A model generated the notes under the pieces. The model had not been told where the DNA came from, ran no database searches, and saw only the letters and a program-made list of their open reading frames with translations. The position numbers were made by a program, and so were the translations under genes. 64,000 nucleotides of DNA from Artocarpus heterophyllus (taxonomy: Eukaryota; Streptophyta; Magnoliopsida; Rosales; Moraceae), in assembly GCA_025403435.1 (NCBI GenBank), contig CM046345.1, positions 8,932,235 to 8,996,234 on the forward strand. The letters run 5' to 3'. Shown here piece by piece: positions 38,990 through 50,247 of this stretch. The first letter of the stretch is position 1, and every line of letters starts with the position of its first letter.

Positions 38990-39345
38990 AGGGAACAAGA
39001 AAACTTTTACGAAGGTAAAGACTAACACGAAATGCAAGTCAGTGATGATTGTATACAAATGGACAGAACCAATAATGTCCTCTTTCTAGGAATTTTCATA
39101 GAATATTGATTACACCTATTCTGTTACTTTTTTAAAAAAAAATTAATCAATTGACCCATTCATTCTTTGTAATTACCACTCATCACCCTTTGTAGACGTT
39201 TGCACTTGTAAATGAGATAGACGAATACATGTTTTCCGCCAAGGTGTTCTTATGGATTAGTTTATGTTATTTCCATTTCTGTGTTTATTGATATTTGGTA
39301 AGGGAACGAAATTTTTTCGCTCAGAAAAATTATGAGTTGAGGACC
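38990..39345. repeat. Detached TNL upstream copy (unit 2)
   Basis: Very similar to 16715-17075 in unit 1. It includes CAATTGACC, TTACCACTCATCACCC and CTTATGGATTAGTTTATG. No coding head is attached. Confidence 0.7.
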
Positions 39346-39654
39346 ATTGTCAATGCTATAAAAATGTGAAAACAGTATATATTATATGTTATTTTGATTT
39401 ATGCTTCAACACATATTGTTATTTTAAATATTATATATAATTTTTCTAATCATTTTGTGAAATTTGTAAAACCAAAAATTTTAATTTTAAAATAAGGGTC
39501 TCTTTATAGTATAACCCTATATCAATAGTAGTGATTTTTTTTTTTACCATTTGACTGGGTCAAAATCACATAAAAATAAAAAGTATGCAAAAAATATTGA
39601 TACATATGGTCTCCTAATGTTTTATTTTTTAGGTGCTACCATTAGAAATTTCTC

Positions 39655-39885
39655 CTGTATATTTAAAGGAAATTTCCTAGAAAGTAGAAAGAGGATAAGG
39701 ACGCCACCTAATCCATGCAAGTCAATGATGAGTGTATAGAAATGGACAAAACCAAAGAAATTTCATAGAACATAATTGAAACAATAATTTGTTATGCTTT
39801 TTAAATCAATAACTGACCCCATCAATTCTTATTAATTACCACTCATCACTTTTTGTAGACGTTTGTTGTTTGCACTTGTATAAAT
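39655..39885. repeat. Diverged TNL upstream fragment
   Basis: Contains ATGCAAGTCAATGATGAGTG, AATTACCACTCATCAC and GTAGACGTTTG-like words shared with the other TNL upstream copies. Confidence 0.6.
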
Positions 39886-39886
39886 C

Positions 39887-39943
39887 GGGGACAATTGGCG
39901 TAGAAGAAGAAGAAGAAGTAATAGCCGTATTCATGCACCCTCA
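39887..39943 (-). pseudogene. Relic of a TNL N-terminus
   Basis: The minus strand reads MNTAITSSSSSTPIVPDLY, a diverged version of the TNL start MTMATTSSSSSFVDPDSY, and then homology stops. The flank at 39944-40340 resembles the 38523-38930 upstream region, including the TTTATGGCCAAATGGTTGAGAA word. It marks a third TNL head in unit 2 whose body is gone. Confidence 0.75.
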
Positions 39944-40345
39944 AGTTAATAATATTTGGAATAAAATCGCAAAAGGCTTACTTTTTAGCTCTCTGTGTTT
40001 GGAAAGATATGAACTGGTATGAGAAATGAAAGACAGATGGGGTGAAGCCTGAATCTAAACACCTTGCTTACAAGTATTAAAAAAAGAGAACTTTATGGCC
40101 AAATGGTTGAGAAGTCCTCTTTTTTGTATATATGAATTGAAGGAAATTTCATAGAGTGGAGAGAGGTCAAGGACACGACCGGATGAAATGCAAGTTAATG
40201 ATAAGAGATGATGTTTCTTTCTACGAAATTGCATAAACCGCATACTGCACATAATTTAAAACCTTTTTAAAACTGTAATTAATTGACCCGTTGATTCTTT
40301 GTAATTACCACTCATCGCCTTCTGTAGACGTGTTTCTAAAACAAT
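39944..40345. repeat. Upstream region of the lost third TNL head
   Basis: Parallel to 38523-38930, with shared words CACCCTCAAGTTAATAATAT, GGGTGAAGCCTGAATCTAA and AATTACCACTCATC. A further short fragment lies at 40965-41035. Confidence 0.65.
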
Positions 40346-42830
40346 TGGAGACAGAGATGTCAATTGGAGGTAGACATTTGTCTGTTAGAAAGTTTTGAAT
40401 ATATTATTTCTAAAAAATATAAAGATATAAGTGATTATAAGTATTTTGGATTAAGGTTGCAAATAAGTGTAATCTGAGGGTATTTTGGCTCTTTTAGCTA
40501 GGAAAAATAATATAAATCAAATGAAGAAAAAATAAGTGATTGAATACAACAAGGATAGTAAAGAAGTGGTATACCATCTAAGTTACTTTGATTCTTTCAA
40601 AGCTAGATCCAACATGGGGTTGGGGTTAGGCCAATACGAAACTTGGCCCGAATCTATAACTTTCTAAAATTTGAGGGTAAATTTATTTTTCAAAATTATA
40701 TTTTAAGCGCTCAACTTTTTAAAATTATATTTCAACCCCTTAATTTTGACCTTAAAATTCTTGAAAAATTACACCCTTAAAAGAGAAATTACATTTTAAC
40801 TCCTTGTACAACATGTTATGCACCAAACATCATATTGTATTATGATAACACAACACAATACTATATAATTTAATACATATTATATAGTACAATACAATAC
40901 GGTCTACTAAACATAATCATAATTTGTTAGCTTTTTTAAGCAATGAATAAGCTTATTCTTAGTAATTACCACTCATCTCCCTTTACGGACGTTTGCACTT
41001 GTAAATGAGAGAGATGAATACATGTTTTCTAAAAACAATTGGATAGAATTAATGCTTTAAATTAGTAATTGCGAGAAATTTTTTAAATATTTTTAGAACC
41101 TTTTTTCTTTTCAAAATATTCTTCAGGGAATAGAAAACTTTTACTATTGAGGTAATAAAGAGGTAAAGATTGACAGGAGACATTAGTTTTCCAAATGGTG
41201 TCACTGTTTTTTATAGATTAGAGAATTGTACTACAGGACCTTTATCCAAAACTATTTACTCTACACGTATTTTTGTTTTGATATAATTTTAAAAATTTAA
41301 CAGTTAACAATGTAGCACCGGCTTAAAAAATACTCTTTTTTTCTGGGCCCAATGAAAATGTGGGACCAATTTGTTTCAAGCTATCCTCCTTTTCAATGTG
41401 GAGCCAAAGGTACGCTCGGCGTTCTTATCTTGACAAAAAAGAATGAAGAAGAAAACCTACCGTCTGTTATGCATGGATATGTGGGCCAAGCAACGATGCC
41501 ATTTTTCTTTTGATTTCTTCTTTTAATATATGAATACTGCTTTTTGACCATCAGTCGTTTAGGTCATCGTAATTTGCAAGATGCTAAGGAAAGCTTGTGT
41601 AAAAATGGCTACCAATAGTATATTAATTCTAACTAAAATAAACTTTCTTTCTAGGAAAGGGGGCCTCTCTCGTTTACTCAAAAATTAGTTGCAACGGTCC
41701 AACCAGAAAATAAAACTAAAGATTAATTACAAAAATTTTTCCTACACAATAATAAAAAGCTCCTTACATTAAGATTTTTAACGGAATTAATACATGATTG
41801 AAATATATGGTACATGATAAAAACTTAACATCAAAAACTCAATTGATTAGAAAGAAAAATCATGAATTGAGTGCAAAAAAATAATAATCAAATTAGAATT
41901 TATTATGGCTTATTTTTAAATGAGCTACATCCGTTGAGTTTTTTACCATGTTTGATCAAAAGGTTACAATATAGATTGTATTACAAAGTGGATTGAGTAC
42001 TGGCATTAAAATAACATATTAAAGTGCCGTACGCACTAGGAGGGTCTTCATTCTCTATTTATAGGGGTTTATAGTTATAGGGGTTAAATGGGATGGCTAC
42101 CACTATTCCGCTGCCGTCGTGGGATAGCTACGGGTTGCAGCGGCATGAGGTACTGGGTGGTTACCACGCACTCATGTGCCCACATTCTTCTGATAGTGGG
42201 CATAGAAGTGATAAAATTCAAAAACAGTACCGCGGATGTAATATTTATCAAACTGACCCTTCAAGTTTATATATTAAACAGACACTACAAAAGCCAAGTT
42301 GGGTCACAAAATCTCACCATCCTAACTGGAAGTGTCTGCATTTATTTTATTGACCACTAAATTACCAGCTACGACCCGTGCTAGTATTAAAACAACATCA
42401 CAACATCTATAGGGTGCTTTTCATAATATGATATACCCTACCACAGTGTATGTTTCTAAACGTTAGCCCTAAACAAAATCTCATCAAAAGGAAGCGTGCG
42501 AAACTTGACAATAACAATATCTGATACGGATATAACAATTTAAAACAAAGCTCTACCATAAAATTCTCACGTTTATAATTTCGGAAAAGGAAAAGATTGA
42601 AAATAGTTATATATGTCTCATTTTCTGGCAGAGGCTCAAGTTTCCACTAGATTCAATTTCTGCAGAACATTCACTTTGAAGAAAGGAGCATATTCGTTGC
42701 GGCCATTGACAAGATCAAAAACCACCATTGCAACAGCTTTTATTCAGAAATAAAGTTATCAGCGAGCAAAACTTCAACGCAACCGAAAGCAACCCTTTCT
42801 CATTTTTATTCTTACTTAACAATCAAGAGT
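40346..42830. other. Intergenic region between TNL heads and SDH7, no clear gene
   Basis: AT-rich. A GC-richer patch at 42088-42360 is open in two overlapping plus-strand frames (90 and 86 codons), but neither resembles a family I know or has supporting splice or promoter features. It remains unassigned. Confidence 0.4.
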
Positions 42831-42880
42831 AATTCTGCTACTGTTGCCAGAAAAAAAAATTTCCCAAAGAGATGGGCGCT

Positions 42881-45605
42881 TCATGATGAACCTTCGGCTG
42901 CAGCCTTTGCCTTCCGAGCCTCTTCTCGCGTTACTGTTTTAACATATATTTCATAACAACAGCCTGGGGCAAACATAATAAAAGCATATAAGAGCTTTGA
43001 AACTTATGATATGAAATGGTTATATACTATCCATGGCCATGATAGACTAAATTGCAAGATGCTGAATATCTTTCATACAGCAAAACATATTTCCGAATGG
43101 CTACTTAACAATTGAGCAATCAGTTCTTTTCAATGAATATCTTTCACAACCCCATTTCTGTTTTACTTTAGCACGATTAGAAAAAAGAGGGCAACAAGGG
43201 GGAATAGTAGATTGCTTCTAGAATTCACAAAATTGCGAGAAAATAGCAAGTCAACAGACTCCTTTTGCAAAATTATTTATTCACAGTTTCCACACATTGA
43301 AGCTCTGGTTGGAGATGCAAATCCAGCGATACTGTTACAATTATAGGATTGAACTAGGAAATTATAGAGTAGAACAGAGGAATTAAGAGAGCAATTCTGA
43401 AGAAATGCTTTATTGAATCAACTGATATTGAGGATTACAAAGAATTCTAAACCCTAACTACTCTTTAGGTGTCGACCTTGGAGACTCAACTCAATCTCCC
43501 GCTCAGCACATCAAGAATCTCAACTAATTTCTCGCTAACTCTCCTTCTCACATTATATCCCCTTCTAACAATACTCAATGACAATATAATGGAATCCAAT
43601 GAACTAGCTAACTAATAACGGACACCATATATCACTACAGCAAAGTACACGTACGGAGAAACAACTAACTAATAAGAGTCTTTTACTACCAACAGCTACT
43701 AAGCCACCCCTTTATTCTTCCTCCTCACATAGGTATGGCACACAATAGGCCTATCAGATATCGAATGCAAAACTTATAAACAACGGTTGCCTGAATTATA
43801 AATTTACTTCCACATATAACAAGTCACTACCTCCATGATTCTTCTAATATGGTTCATGCTATTGTACAAATCATAAGTAAAATGTCCATGGCTTTGCTAA
43901 GATCTAAAATCTAGAAGAGATAAACTTATATTGTATTGATGAATTTATTAAAGAGATAAAAAGAAATACATACAGGTTGCAAGTGTCCAAGAGACTTGCA
44001 CTCTCCCAACAACAAAGCTCACCAACTCTCGAACGCTTGCAACTATCCGTATTTTTTCTTATCAAATTTATTAATACAATATCAATTTATCTCTTTTAGA
44101 TCTTAGATCCTATCAGATTCTTCGTGTTATTCCAAGGCCCAAGCTACACAAATTTGATCTCTTCTAAGGACTGCTCCTACTTGAAAAGCTCTACCTTCTT
44201 CAGATTGTCCAACGTATCAAGTATTTTAGGTTCTCTACCTTGTTCCCTTTGTCCAGGTTGTAAACTAGCTGACCTACCCTGGTGCAAACCCAAGTTTTTT
44301 TACCCTTTATTCTCTATTTTATGCATCTCCAAGTCAGTCCTCAAGCACTGGAATTCTCTTATGAAATGTCTGCTAACATAAAAGCACATTCTCTATTAGA
44401 ACAATAAAATAAATAAATAAATAAAAATCCTTACGCCTTTATTGCATATTAAACCTCATGCTACCCTCAATACCAGAACAGCACTCTAATCTAGTAAAAA
44501 AGTAAGACCACAACGTCAAGCATATTATAAGCATGCAGTTTGCAAAATTTAACTAGAGAAACGAACAATGAAAACACTAAAGAAAAGTTCTTAAAACTAA
44601 TTCAAAACAGAATATTAGACAATAATCCCATCAAATTTCGAACATTAACATCAGCATTACCTGCGACAACAACTACAGTAAGGATGTCTCCAACTCTCTT
44701 GAGTCGCCTCACACTTCTCCTATGCGATTTGTATTTGTTTAGAGAAGGATCTTCAGCCAAGAGCTGCAAATCACTCGGCTCAGTACAAGAAAGTGCAAAA
44801 TTAAACAAAAAATGGCGCATACTACAAAAGGACATGAAGTAAAAAAAAATCAAATCTAAAGAATATAAGAATACTCTATTACCAAATCAGGGAATGGACA
44901 ATAACTGGCTCACGGGAAGTATAATTGTCTCAAATTAATATTACAACCATATATCTCTACACAAGTGCCCCACCTATTTACTAGCAAACTTTTAAATGTA
45001 ACTATGCATGCCAAAAAAAAAAAAAGATTGACGATTTTTCTAGCAAAATCTACATTTACCAGAAGGATAGTTAAAACTCTAAACTCCAAACTCAATTTCC
45101 TAAGAAGTACAATTAGGAGATTAAACTTAACCAATTAATGGGCCAATTCACCTCCATTAATTTTAAGATTCCGCAATGAAATTCTAAATTTCTTTCTAAT
45201 AGCCATGAATTCAAACATCAAGATCCCAGAACAGGAAAACAAAAACTATAAAACTAAACTAAATAAATAAAATAAGCTGTTTGCTTCTAAGTCGAATCTA
45301 CGAAATGGAGAGAGTGAAATGAAATTTTCCAAAAAAAAAAAAAAAAAAAAAAACCTAGAAAGACCAAATCAATTCAAGTAATATGGACTGATCGAGCAGG
45401 GAGAGAATCTCACAGCTTGCTCGCGTGAGCCTGGTGCGATGTGGAATTGGCGACGGGAGAGGGAAAGCGCATCGTTCTGTGTGCCCTGGTTTTCGAAAGG
45501 AAACAGTTAGAGTGAGAGAGAGAGCGCTACAGAGAGAGGAAAGATTACCTGGAAGTGAGAGCGGAAGTGAGAACCGATGGTGGTTCTGTTAAGGAAGAAA
45601 GCCAT
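42881..45605 (-). CDS. SDH7: SDH7-like mitochondrial succinate dehydrogenase subunit
   Basis: Small plant-specific subunit of complex II in the inner mitochondrial membrane (family recall). Exons on the minus strand are 45549-45605, 45414-45485, 44661-44763 and 42881-42963. All are GT-AG, phases match, and 104 residues result. The protein starts [19 protein letters not shown], continues with [18 protein letters not shown] (a targeting-like stretch), then [14 protein letters not shown] and [11 protein letters not shown] single hydrophobic stretch [14 protein letters not shown] follows at about 72-85, and the charged end is [11 protein letters not shown]. Intron 3 is 1.7 kb and contains a solo LTR and a palindromic element. 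The last exon is duplicated as a relic at 23.7 kb. The gene is divergent from the DCC gene. Gene structure is certain; the name rests on recalled similarity to Arabidopsis SDH7. Confidence 0.78.
43334..43756 (-). mobile_element. Solo LTR (423 bp) in SDH7 intron 3
   Basis: Read on the minus strand it starts TGATAGGCC, has a TATA-like GATATAATG and a late TTCAATAAAGC polyadenylation-type signal, and ends ATTGTAACA. It is flanked by GATAC (43329-43333) and GATAT (43757-43761), a 5-bp duplication with one mismatch. The paralogous SDH7 tail in unit 1 (about 24158) has GATACCGAATAC without the insertion. It is Copia-like by size and ends. Confidence 0.85.
43898..44110. mobile_element. Palindromic MITE-like element in SDH7 intron 3
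   Basis: Left arm TAAGATCTAAAATCTAGAAG... (43898-43946) and right arm ...CTCTTTTAGATCTTAGA (about 44063-44108) are inverted copies of about 45 bp around a 115-bp centre. The shared arm core is GAGATAAA-TT-ATATTGTATT. No transposase is present. The SDH7-tail homology with unit 1 ends just left of it. Confidence 0.6.
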
Positions 45606-46120
45606 GGTTTTGCTGAATCCGAAGCTTGGGGAGAGAGACTTATCGATCAAGGTGAAGCAGCAACAAAATGATGAGATTTGAGAGTGGGATTTCCGAGTCA
45701 ACAAAAGGAAAGAAAAGTTTACAAAGTACGTCTACGAGCGACATGTCGCTTTCTTTGTCATGAGTACGACTTGTCGTTTTATCAGAGTTTGCTTAAAAAA
45801 CGACATGTCGTTTATCTTGTGTAAGTTGCATGCCGTTCCGTGTCTACGTGAAAAACGAACGACAACGTTATATCAGCGTCCTTTTGTACAATTTTATCAC
45901 GTCAGTTTCACATGAAACGACATATAATTTTGCGGAGATTGGAGTGCTTATTATTTCCCAATAAGAAACGACATCAGACAAAAACTCAAAAAAGGCATTG
46001 AGAGGAGTAACCGCTGTTTCTGCTTCTTGCTGCAAGACAACACAATCACACCCATCTCTCCTTTCATTTCCTCACTCTCTCACACCCAAGTCCCAGCAAA
46101 GAATCTCACCATTTATTCCT
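45606..46120. promoter_or_regulatory. Shared intergenic promoter region of SDH7 and the DCC gene
   Basis: Head-to-head genes with about 515 bp between candidate start codons. It holds several palindromes of one type: AGCGACATGTCGCT (45737-45750), ACGACTTGTCGT (45766-45777) and AAACGACATGTCGTTT (45798-45813), plus half sites GAAACGACAT further right. The same 16-bp palindrome is repeated in the Copia leader at 63.5-63.7 kb. Bidirectional promoter function is inferred from gene arrangement only. Confidence 0.6.
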
Positions 46121-47889
46121 ATGATACACAAATTACGCGGCAACCACTCTTTATTTTGTTTTTATTTTTTATTTTTTTTATTTTTATTTGTTAATTATTT
46201 TCTGCAATTTTCAGAAGTACCCAAGTGCTGATTTTGGTGAATATTACCAATTCTTCAACTCAATTATTTTATCTGTTTTTTTCCAGGACCCAAATTCGGA
46301 ATTCGTGCAGTGAGTGATGAGGCCGTTCTAACTCCCAAGAAAGAAAATGATTTATCATCATCAGAGAATTGGAAGATCAAAATGCTCTATAATGGAGATT
46401 GCCCACTTTGCATGCGCGAGGTATTATTATTATACATTCAAAGTTCCAAAGGATTTTTTTTTTTTTTTTGGCAATGTTAAGGCTTTATATGTCATGGTGT
46501 TTTCAGGTTAACATGCTTAGAGAGAGGAATAAGGGTTATGGAACCATCAAGTTTGTGGACATTAGTTCAGAGGATTACTCTCCTGAGGAGAATCAAGGGC
46601 TAGATTTTGAAACTGTAAGATACTAACTATGCAATGTTATAGAGCTTTATCAATTAATATATCAATCGACAGAAGAAATAATGTATTGATTGTTGAATAT
46701 TGATGATATAGTTGACCAGGTCATGCAGAAAGTAGAGGAACATACAATTTCATAATATACAAAAATGGAGAGAAATTCCAGCAGTTTTCTTCCACTTTAA
46801 CATTTTCTTTTTTTTTAGTCTGTTTGAGAAAGTTTCTACTTCATTATAGTGACAACATAACTTTTTTTATTATTATTTAAGGTCATGGGAAGAATTCATG
46901 CAATCCTCGATGATGGTGCTGCAGTCACTGAAGTTGAAGTAAGTCTCATCAACTACTTCAAAATTATAATTTTGTGTCTACATATTATTTTGAACTTTTT
47001 TTCCTTGTGCATTTGAAAAAGGACTGATTTTAAGCTAATTAAAACTTCTTTAGGCGTTTAGAAAACTATATGAACAAGTTGGGCTTGGATGGGTTTATGC
47101 TATAATGAAATATGAACCTGACAGTTGCTTTTGTTCTTGATAACACTTTTATTCTTGGTTCTACAAATAAAAGCTTGTTTATCTCTGGTTCATCTTTGTT
47201 TTGTAGTTAACATAAAATTATGGTTTCTCAGATAGGGAAAATGGCTGTTGCTGTATATAGTGTGTGGGCTAAATACCGTCTCCCAATCACCGGTAAAGTC
47301 ATCTTTGTTTGAACTATATACCATAGCATTGTATATGCCTTCTTTACTTGTTAGAATTAAACGTCATAATCATTTATTGAGGAGAGCAATAAAATAAAGA
47401 CAAGGAAGCACATACAAGATTTAAAGTGGTAGAACTACGTGAACTGTCAGCCACAACAGCACACCCCATGCCTCTTAGACTATATGATTTTCCCTGAACC
47501 TAATATTCAAAACCAACTTTAGAAATTCAAACAGTCTTTTAGTTTTCTATTTTAGATAAGCTTGGCCATGTGCTTTTCATTTAGATTTTTGCACTTCAAG
47601 AAGATCTTGAGATTCTGATTTTATGACCTGAATTCTCTAATTTGAATTTAGGCCGACTGCCTCTAGAAGAGATAATGGAAATGCGGCGAAAGAATAAGGT
47701 AGGCGTATCAAAGTTTGCCTTATACTCTTCTTTCTTATCGATCATACTTGCATGACAAGAGCACAAGATGGTTCTCATTCTTATTGATTTAGGTTAGAAA
47801 ACATAAGCAACGGAGCTAATACATACTTGTTTTTTTTTTTCGTGGTACAGAGTGAAGTATGTAATGACAGCAATTCTTGTAAGATGTGA
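46121..47889 (+). CDS. DCC-family (DUF393) thiol-disulfide oxidoreductase-like protein
   Basis: Putative plastid redox protein of the DCC family. Exons are 46121-46139 (uncertain), 46287-46420, 46507-46614, 46882-46938, 47054-47119, 47232-47292, 47652-47698 and 47851-47889. The family signature YNGDCPLCMREVNML is in exon 2 and the short motif FVDISSEDY in exon 3. VMGRIHAILDDG, GLGWVYAIMKYEP, GKMAVAVYSVWAKYR, RPPLEEIM and a Cys-containing tail SEVCNDSNSCKM follow. Two parts are odd. The serine/threonine-rich stretch before exon 2 (about 45998-46139), which looks like a transit peptide, has no in-frame ATG until 46121, and its donor would have to be GC (CGCG|GCAACC). After exon 5 the expected GT is GA. 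The middle of the protein is secure; start and exon 5-6 junction are not. Confidence 0.75.
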
Positions 47890-48344
47890 GCATATACTGA
47901 TACCATACAAAGCCATGGAACTTTTCTTTTGGTTTTATCAGTGATTTCTGCTTCATACAAACTTGTTCTTTCTTTCCATATTATATATGACCTCAGGAAT
48001 GTAAAATGCAACTTTAGAGCTTGTTAGTCTCAAAAATTATAGCTTGCTTAGTTGATTAGTTCTACATATTTCCACTAATTTCTTCGGTGTCTGAATATTT
48101 TAATTCTTCAATGCTTGCATATAAAAAATAAGGTTGAAACTAGAAAATGTATTAATGAACTCAACTTTTGGATCATAACCATCTTTCTAGATCTTTTAGC
48201 GAACATTATCACAAGAAGTGTAATCGTGGTAGTAGTAGTACAGCATCATATCACCCTCCTTTTGCTTTCAAGTTGTTGATGTTTAAACTTTTCCATGGAA
48301 ATTTTTTTTACCCATTTGAGATTGGAATATATTCAATGTAGTTT
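47890..48344. other. Spacer between the DCC gene and the UGT pseudogene
   Basis: AT-rich 3' flank where the convergent DCC (plus) and UGT (minus) units end. No gene was recognised. Confidence 0.5.
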
Positions 48345-48359
48345 GTGATCATCCAAAAG

Positions 48360-50183
48360 GCTGGCAAACCTCAGCCCTTAGCTTTCATTTTATCCCCTTT
48401 CAGAAACTCCACAAAACTATCAACAATCCTATCTAAACTTCCACCAATACTAACAGCTTTCTTTGCAGCCTCTCTCCATTTCAATGCATTCCTTCTCATC
48501 TCTCCACTTCTCTCTCCTTCCATCACTTCCCTCACACGCATCTCAATATCTTCCCTCCCCACGATCCCTTCCTCATTCCTCTTGAATCTTACCCCAACCC
48601 CCCACACGTCCTCCACAAAGTTGGAGTTCATCGGCTAGTTGCTCCATTGCGGCACTGCCACCATCGGGACGCCGAGGTTCAGCCCCTCCAGTGTTGAGTT
48701 CCATCTGCGGTGCAACACGAAGCAACTGACAGATTGGTGGGAGAGAACCTCTAGCTGGTCACATCATGGCACCACCATTCCGGCTTCACCTAGTGAATTC
48801 AAGAACCCTTTTGGGAGATTGTTCTGTTGAGCCTCTTTTATGACCAAAGAAAATGTTTTTCACTTGTTTTTTAGAGCCCATCCTATTTCTTCCACTTGTT
48901 TGTGTGAAACGTCGGCCATACTTCCTAACGACACATAAACGGTAGAGTGGTGGTTTTGTGTTCAGCCATGTCATGTACTGGTCTCTTGTTGGCTTCCATA
49001 GACTGGCTCCATAAGATATGTCTCCTTCTATTTGTTGGTCTAGGTAGGCTGACGGCACCATTGGACTCACCATTTGCAAGGGTAGTGTCCTTGCATGGCT
49101 TTCACTAGCTGGCCAACGTAATAAATTAAATGAGAAATGAAATGTAACCCTATCTTTTATCTGTGTGTGTTATGATTTTATTTAATAGATCAAATGAGAA
49201 ATGAAATGTAACCCTATCTTGTATCCGCGTGTTATCATTTTTTTTTCTTTTTAAGGTAAAAATTCGAACTCCACACCTTTTGATGAAGTTAGTTGTAGAA
49301 TTACCGTTAAGCTGCAACAATACATGTGTTGTCATTTTTATAATTTATTTTTATCAACAAGCTTCATAGATTTTTGTAAGAAATTAAATCAAACGATCCT
49401 ATATTATCCGTTGAGTCAAACCATATTTTCAAAGCGATAAATTTCATACCATATATTATATAAACAATTTTATCGGCTGATTTACAAGTCAAACAATTTA
49501 TGTATGCAGAAAAAAGCTATAATGTTACAACTAGCTAGATATAAAAGCTGCAAATACGGCATGCAATACAAGCAATTTACTGCAGTTTCCAGCCCTTCAA
49601 AACTGTTGCAGATCAAAGCCGAACAAGGAGCATCAGCAGAACCACCCCTAAGAAATACTAGGCATCTCATCAATCCCAAGCGGAGGAACTCCAGGCACCT
49701 CCAAACAGCCTCTCTTTCTTTCTCCAAATCAAGGACACCTCGTTCCACACGCCAATACAAGGAACAACAAGAAGCAAGGTTGGTCATAAAAGCGGCACAA
49801 GAAACTCCCTGTGCTTTGGCCACATCAAGAGGCCAAGGAAGCACCGAGTCGTAAACGACACAGTTTACTGGCGAGGCTGTGTCGTTTGACTTCAATATTA
49901 GCGCCTCCGAGGACTTTGATCCGACGGCTTTCAATGACTCCAAGTAGGCCTCAAGGCTCGGGGCTTGTGAGAATCCGCTTTCATCATAGCCATCAGATAT
50001 GGGCTCGATTTTTACAGAGCTTGTGGTGGTGATGGATTTGAGGATGTAATGATTGGTGGCAAGAGTTGTCTTGAGGCCTTTGGAGGCTAAGCGTTTGGCG
50101 AATTGGAGGAGCGGGTTTATGTGGCCTTGCGCTGGGAATGTGAGAACAACTACATGCCCTTCACCTCCTTTTTGGTTCTTCAT
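48360..50183 (-). pseudogene. UGT74-type UDP-glycosyltransferase, decayed
   Basis: Family-1 glycosyltransferase that would add sugar to small molecules in the cytosol. Exon 1 (49581-50183) is open for 201 codons and includes the N-terminal catalytic histidine in FPAQGHINPLLQF, AYLESLKAVGSKS and SALICNSFEGLE. Within it, the expected LPGVPPLGIDEMPS is read in another frame between REAV and FLRGGS, so two small indels cancel. Exon 2 (48360-49108) is broken. The frame shifts soon after LVKAMQG, a stop replaces the W that opens the PSPG box, PSPG residues HCG read HRR, and QWSDQ reads QWSN-stop. A TATA-like box (about 50238-50247) and ATG remain. It is related to the orphan exon at 56879. Confidence 0.85.
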
Positions 50184-50237
50184 TTCTAGTTAGCTTTGGT
50201 GTTGTTTTATTTAAGCGAATGGGTGAAAGATGTATCG

Positions 50238-50247
50238 TATATATATA
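50238..50247 (-). promoter_or_regulatory. TATA box of the UGT pseudogene
   Basis: CCTATATATATACG on the minus strand lies about 55-65 bp upstream of the ATG at 50183, a normal plant spacing with a short leader. Confidence 0.55.

Noticed and set aside
42088..42360. GC-richer patch open in two frames, considered as a small gene
   Set aside because: No recognisable domain, no splice signals that extend it, and no upstream promoter-like sequence; left unassigned.
44120..44390. Possible coding exon within SDH7 intron 3
   Set aside because: SDH7 exons 3 and 4 join in phase without it, and neither strand gave a recognisable protein; probably transposon-derived.
49504..49854. 116-codon plus-strand open frame
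   Set aside because: Antisense to UGT exon 1; no independent support.
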